Of a stretch of DNA of 25,675 nt, positions 23,614 through 25,675 are shown piece after piece. Position numbers and translations under genes: made by a program. Each line of letters begins with the position of its first letter. Position 1 is the first letter of the stretch. The notes under the pieces are model-generated. The model did not search any database, had not been told where the DNA came from, and saw nothing but the letters and a program-made list of their open reading frames with translations. The stretch comes from Acidobacteriaceae bacterium (GTDB lineage Bacteria > Acidobacteriota > Terriglobia > Terriglobales > Acidobacteriaceae): positions 1 to 25,675 of the forward strand of contig JASHUR010000159.1 of assembly GCA_030039895.1 (NCBI GenBank). The letters are read 5' to 3'.

Positions 23614-24906
23614 TTACATCTGACCGTGTACCCCCTGAAATCCGTGAGCCAGTTGCTTGAAGAAATACTTGATCACGCGCTGGTCGTTATAGCACCAGCC
23701 GAGGATATGGTTCAACGTGGAAAAACAATGAGTCTGGCAGCTTTCTTTCTGATGGTCAAGCTGCTTTGTATCGAACTTGTGGTCGCCAACGACGCCCCAG
23801 TCATAATTCGCCGTATACATCGGGAAGCATGGCGCCAAGGTGCCGTCAACGCGAACAATCATCGAGTTCTGGCCAGCGCGGCAGTTCCAGGGAAAATGCT
23901 TTCCCTTCATGAAGTCAACCATTTGCCATAGGCGCGTGTTTGAGTTGACCATCTTGTAACCCGAATCCTGCTTTTCAGTAAGCCACTGGATCGTCTCCTC
24001 AACCGCAGGCCAGTCGCCGGGGGTGATGTATGTGACGTTTTCCTCCGCATGCTTGAAATGCTCATCCTGCGCTAGCAGAGGAGACTCGTTAATGTGGTAG
24101 TCGGTCGCGATGCCAAGATCATGCGCAATCTCAGTAAGCTGCCGTACGTCGTCCAGATTGTTGCGGCAGATGTTGATGTTGAGGAACACCGAATAGCCGT
24201 AGCTGTATTGTTTCCGGATCAGGTAATCGAACTGCTTGCGGATGGGGACCAGTGCTTTGGGCAAACCCTTTTTGATGTCCACCGCGTCGACCGCAATGTT
24301 GAAGGTGGCAAGGCCCGCGTCGGCCAGCTTGTCAATTACTTCAGTCCGTAACAGACGCGCATTGGTGGGCAGATAAATCCAGAAGCCCTTCTTTGCTGCG
24401 TAGTAAGTGATGCGGTGGATAAAGTCGGGCCGAAGCAACGGCTCGCCGCCCATATAAGCAAGTACCCGGCAACCGGTACCATGCAGCCAGTCCACTGACC
24501 GCTTGGCCGTGTCCTCTGTCATGCCCTTGATACTGTTGTCAAACGCCCAACAGTAGTGACAGTCCAAGTTGCATTTGAACTCCGTGAACAGATATGCGAT
24601 GAGTGGGTGGAAATCTCCGGACGTTACCCGTGAGCGGATGTACGGGAAGAGCCATCCGCGCATACTTCGATAGATCTGGTCGGCGGCCCAGTGACGGCTT
24701 GCGGGAGCCTTCCAGTTTGGGTCATCCTCAACCGGGCCAAGCAGTTCGGGGTGCTGCGGAAATACCGGATCGGGAAAAGTCTGCGGCTTTCCAAGAGGTG
24801 GGAGGTGAACCTTATCTGATGCCGGCTGGGTCAGGAGCTGATGCAAAGGGACATCCAACCGAAAGCCTGAGGTTCGAGGCTCATGCTGTTGCGTAGCTGT
24901 TCCCAT
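23614..24906 (-). CDS. Radical SAM protein with SPASM-like cysteine-rich C-terminus
   Basis: A 430-aa radical S-adenosylmethionine enzyme. The cluster motif CNLDCHYC (C112, C116, C119; CxxxCxxC) and GGEP (153-156) define the core at ~105-300. The C-terminal region has C342 in NCRAGQNS, C360 in LAPCFPMY, C390, C394 and C405, resembling SPASM or twitch auxiliary-cluster domains. The ~100-residue N-terminal extension is Pro-rich and unlike the core. The ATG at 24906 is preferred; a longer start at 24987 adds an Arg-rich stretch and has no SD, while a GGGGG run lies about 11 nt before 24906. It is the first gene of the probable operon with the COG3581-like protein and activase, but the family reaction is not identifiable. 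SPASM enzymes modify peptides or act on sugars and cofactors. Confidence 0.88.
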   Translation of the reverse strand: MGTATQQHEPRTSGFRLDVPLHQLLTQPASDKVHLPPLGKPQTFPDPVFPQHPELLGPVEDDPNWKAPASRHWAADQIYRSMRGWLFPYIRSRVTSGDFHPLIAYLFTEFKCNLDCHYCWAFDNSIKGMTEDTAKRSVDWLHGTGCRVLAYMGGEPLLRPDFIHRITYYAAKKGFWIYLPTNARLLRTEVIDKLADAGLATFNIAVDAVDIKKGLPKALVPIRKQFDYLIRKQYSYGYSVFLNINICRNNLDDVRQLTEIAHDLGIATDYHINESPLLAQDEHFKHAEENVTYITPGDWPAVEETIQWLTEKQDSGYKMVNSNTRLWQMVDFMKGKHFPWNCRAGQNSMIVRVDGTLAPCFPMYTANYDWGVVGDHKFDTKQLDHQKESCQTHCFSTLNHILGWCYNDQRVIKYFFKQLAHGFQGVHGQM

Positions 24907-25467
24907 AAATGAGGTATCCCCCGTCAAACGAATCGCTTCCCTTGAACTGCGTGCGCCCGACCGGATGGCTCTCGTCGGACATTTCATCTTTTCATGTGCG
25001 AATCATCTGCCACATTTGGTTGTCGTTATCGTTGCGGATCGTCCGGTCTTGTGATCTGTGAACCTTTAGAAGCCGCGCCGAGAAGTTTGGATGCGGGTTT
25101 TTTGAGACTTTTTTTCTTGCAGACAATGCGATTCACCGCAAGGTGAAACGTCTGGCGCCCAATCGGAATCGAATGGGTGTTCGCGGTCCGGTGCTCGAAC
25201 AAAACTACCGATCACGGCATTTTTAAAAAGTCGAAAGGAGTGGCTTTATCAGCAAAACGAAGCGGCAGATTTGTTGTCCGCAAAGAACAGAAATCAAAGA
25301 GCAAGAGGTGTCGCGATCATAGAGTTTTGACCCTCCTGACGATCACTGCCGCGTTACACACTCGATCACAGAAGATCCAAACTCACCCGAGTTTTGAGGA
25401 GTGCTGGTTTCGGCAGAGGTTTCGCAAGCTATGCGCTTCAACGGTGATTCCAGGAGACTTAATTCTC
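24907..25467. other. Non-coding gap between divergent genes
   Basis: This 561-nt stretch separates the radical SAM gene (minus) from a secreted protein gene (plus). The only clear structure is TTCACC-GCAA-GGTGAA (25132-25147), a perfect 6-bp stem with a GNRA-type tetraloop, preceded by a T-rich run near 25099-25126. No good paired -35/-10 was found on either strand. A plus-strand reading frame is open from a GTG at 25240 into the downstream gene, but its composition does not look coding. Confidence 0.4.
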
Positions 25468-25675
25468 ATGTTGCTCAGACGATTCTCTGCCTGCACACTC
25501 GCTCTGCTGTTTTTGGGGCCGATGAGGATCTGCGCTCAATGTGCGCCGTCGGCGCCCTCCGGGCCTGGGAGCATCGTTGGAACCGTGCTTGATGTAAACG
25601 GAGGCGTCGTACCGAACGCCAGCATCCGCTTACAAGAGGGTCACTCCGAGCGAGTCGGGGTGGCGAATGCAAACG
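25468..25675 (+). CDS. Secreted protein with carboxypeptidase-regulatory-like domain, N-terminal fragment
   Basis: The ATG at 25468 opens a frame that runs off the right edge after 69 codons. It begins with a typical signal peptide: MLLRRFSACTLALLFLGP, then MRICAQ, with likely cleavage near residue 24. A Pro/Ser-rich linker follows, and then GSIVGTVLDVNGGVVPNASI with RLQEG. This pattern is the start of a carboxypeptidase-regulatory-like (beta-sandwich) domain. In acidobacteria such domains begin large TonB-dependent receptor-like outer-membrane proteins or adhesive secreted proteins. AGGAG lies 11 nt before the ATG. The remainder is outside the window, so the full identity is unknown. The frame is open upstream to a GTG at 25240, but the signal peptide fixes the start. 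Confidence 0.75.
   Translation, partial: MLLRRFSACTLALLFLGPMRICAQCAPSAPSGPGSIVGTVLDVNGGVVPNASIRLQEGHSERVGVANAN

Noticed and set aside
25099..25126. T-rich run as a Rho-independent terminator
   Set aside because: The stem in front of it is only about 4 bp (CCGC/GCGG) with a long loop, and no gene ends nearby on that strand.
25240..25467. In-frame upstream extension of the last gene from a GTG
   Set aside because: The added 76 residues are Lys/Arg-rich, the AGGAG overlaps the GTG, and a clear signal peptide begins at 25468.

Overview
The window (25,675 bp, moderately GC-rich) looks like a chromosome segment of an acidobacterium, probably Terriglobia/Acidobacteriaceae-like. This is inferred from the gene families: an FHA-GAF-SpoIIE phosphatase, a Ser/Thr kinase fused to TolB-like and TPR regions, an S53 pro-kumamolisin, a GH92 mannosidase and a carboxypeptidase-regulatory-like secreted protein. 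No rRNA, tRNA, insertion sequence or CRISPR array was seen.

Layout. (1) 1-3069, minus: translation and RNA-turnover genes in the order S1 protein, rpsO, pnp (pnp runs off the left edge), with structured leaders and spacers. (2) 3124-6101, minus: two MFS exporters, a 14-helix DHA2 type followed by a 12-helix EntS/MFS_3 type, joined by a TGATG stop/start overlap. (3) 6292-9004, minus: an FHA-GAF-SpoIIE phosphatase with a hairpin terminator straddling its stop codon, a GTG-started 75-aa protein, and a dienelactone hydrolase family enzyme. (4) 9130-14191, plus and divergent from the phosphatase: a 64-aa leader-like protein with a very strong ribosome site, a heme-oxygenase-like diiron protein (HDO fold) with a full ligand set, a soluble Ser/Thr kinase whose start overlaps the HDO gene by 14 nt, and an S53 peptidase. 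A 10-bp perfect inverted repeat sits in the divergent promoter region. (5) 14252-16657, minus: a secreted GH92 alpha-mannosidase. (6) 16920-24906, minus: a probable operon of a radical SAM/SPASM-like protein, a BcrB/HgdB-like (COG3581-type) protein with several cysteines, a previously hidden 44-aa hydrophobic ORF starting in the upstream stop codon, a giant double-ASKHA activase with a DUF2229-like region, and an exported LolA-like protein overlapping the activase end. (7) 25468-25675, plus: the beginning of a secreted protein with a carboxypeptidase-regulatory-like domain.

How the genes may work together. Region 4 combines a small helical protein, a putative oxygen-activating diiron enzyme, a kinase and a peptidase, flanked by a divergent phosphoprotein-reading phosphatase. 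That looks like a phosphorylation-controlled peptide or small-molecule modification system, which I cannot match to a described one. Region 6 resembles the double-cubane-cluster protein/activator systems (ATP-driven low-potential electron transfer) related to 2-hydroxyacyl-CoA dehydratases and benzoyl-CoA reductases, here joined by a radical SAM enzyme, a tiny hydrophobic protein and an envelope protein. Its substrate is unknown. These two loci are the best candidates for undescribed biology; the rest is largely ordinary.
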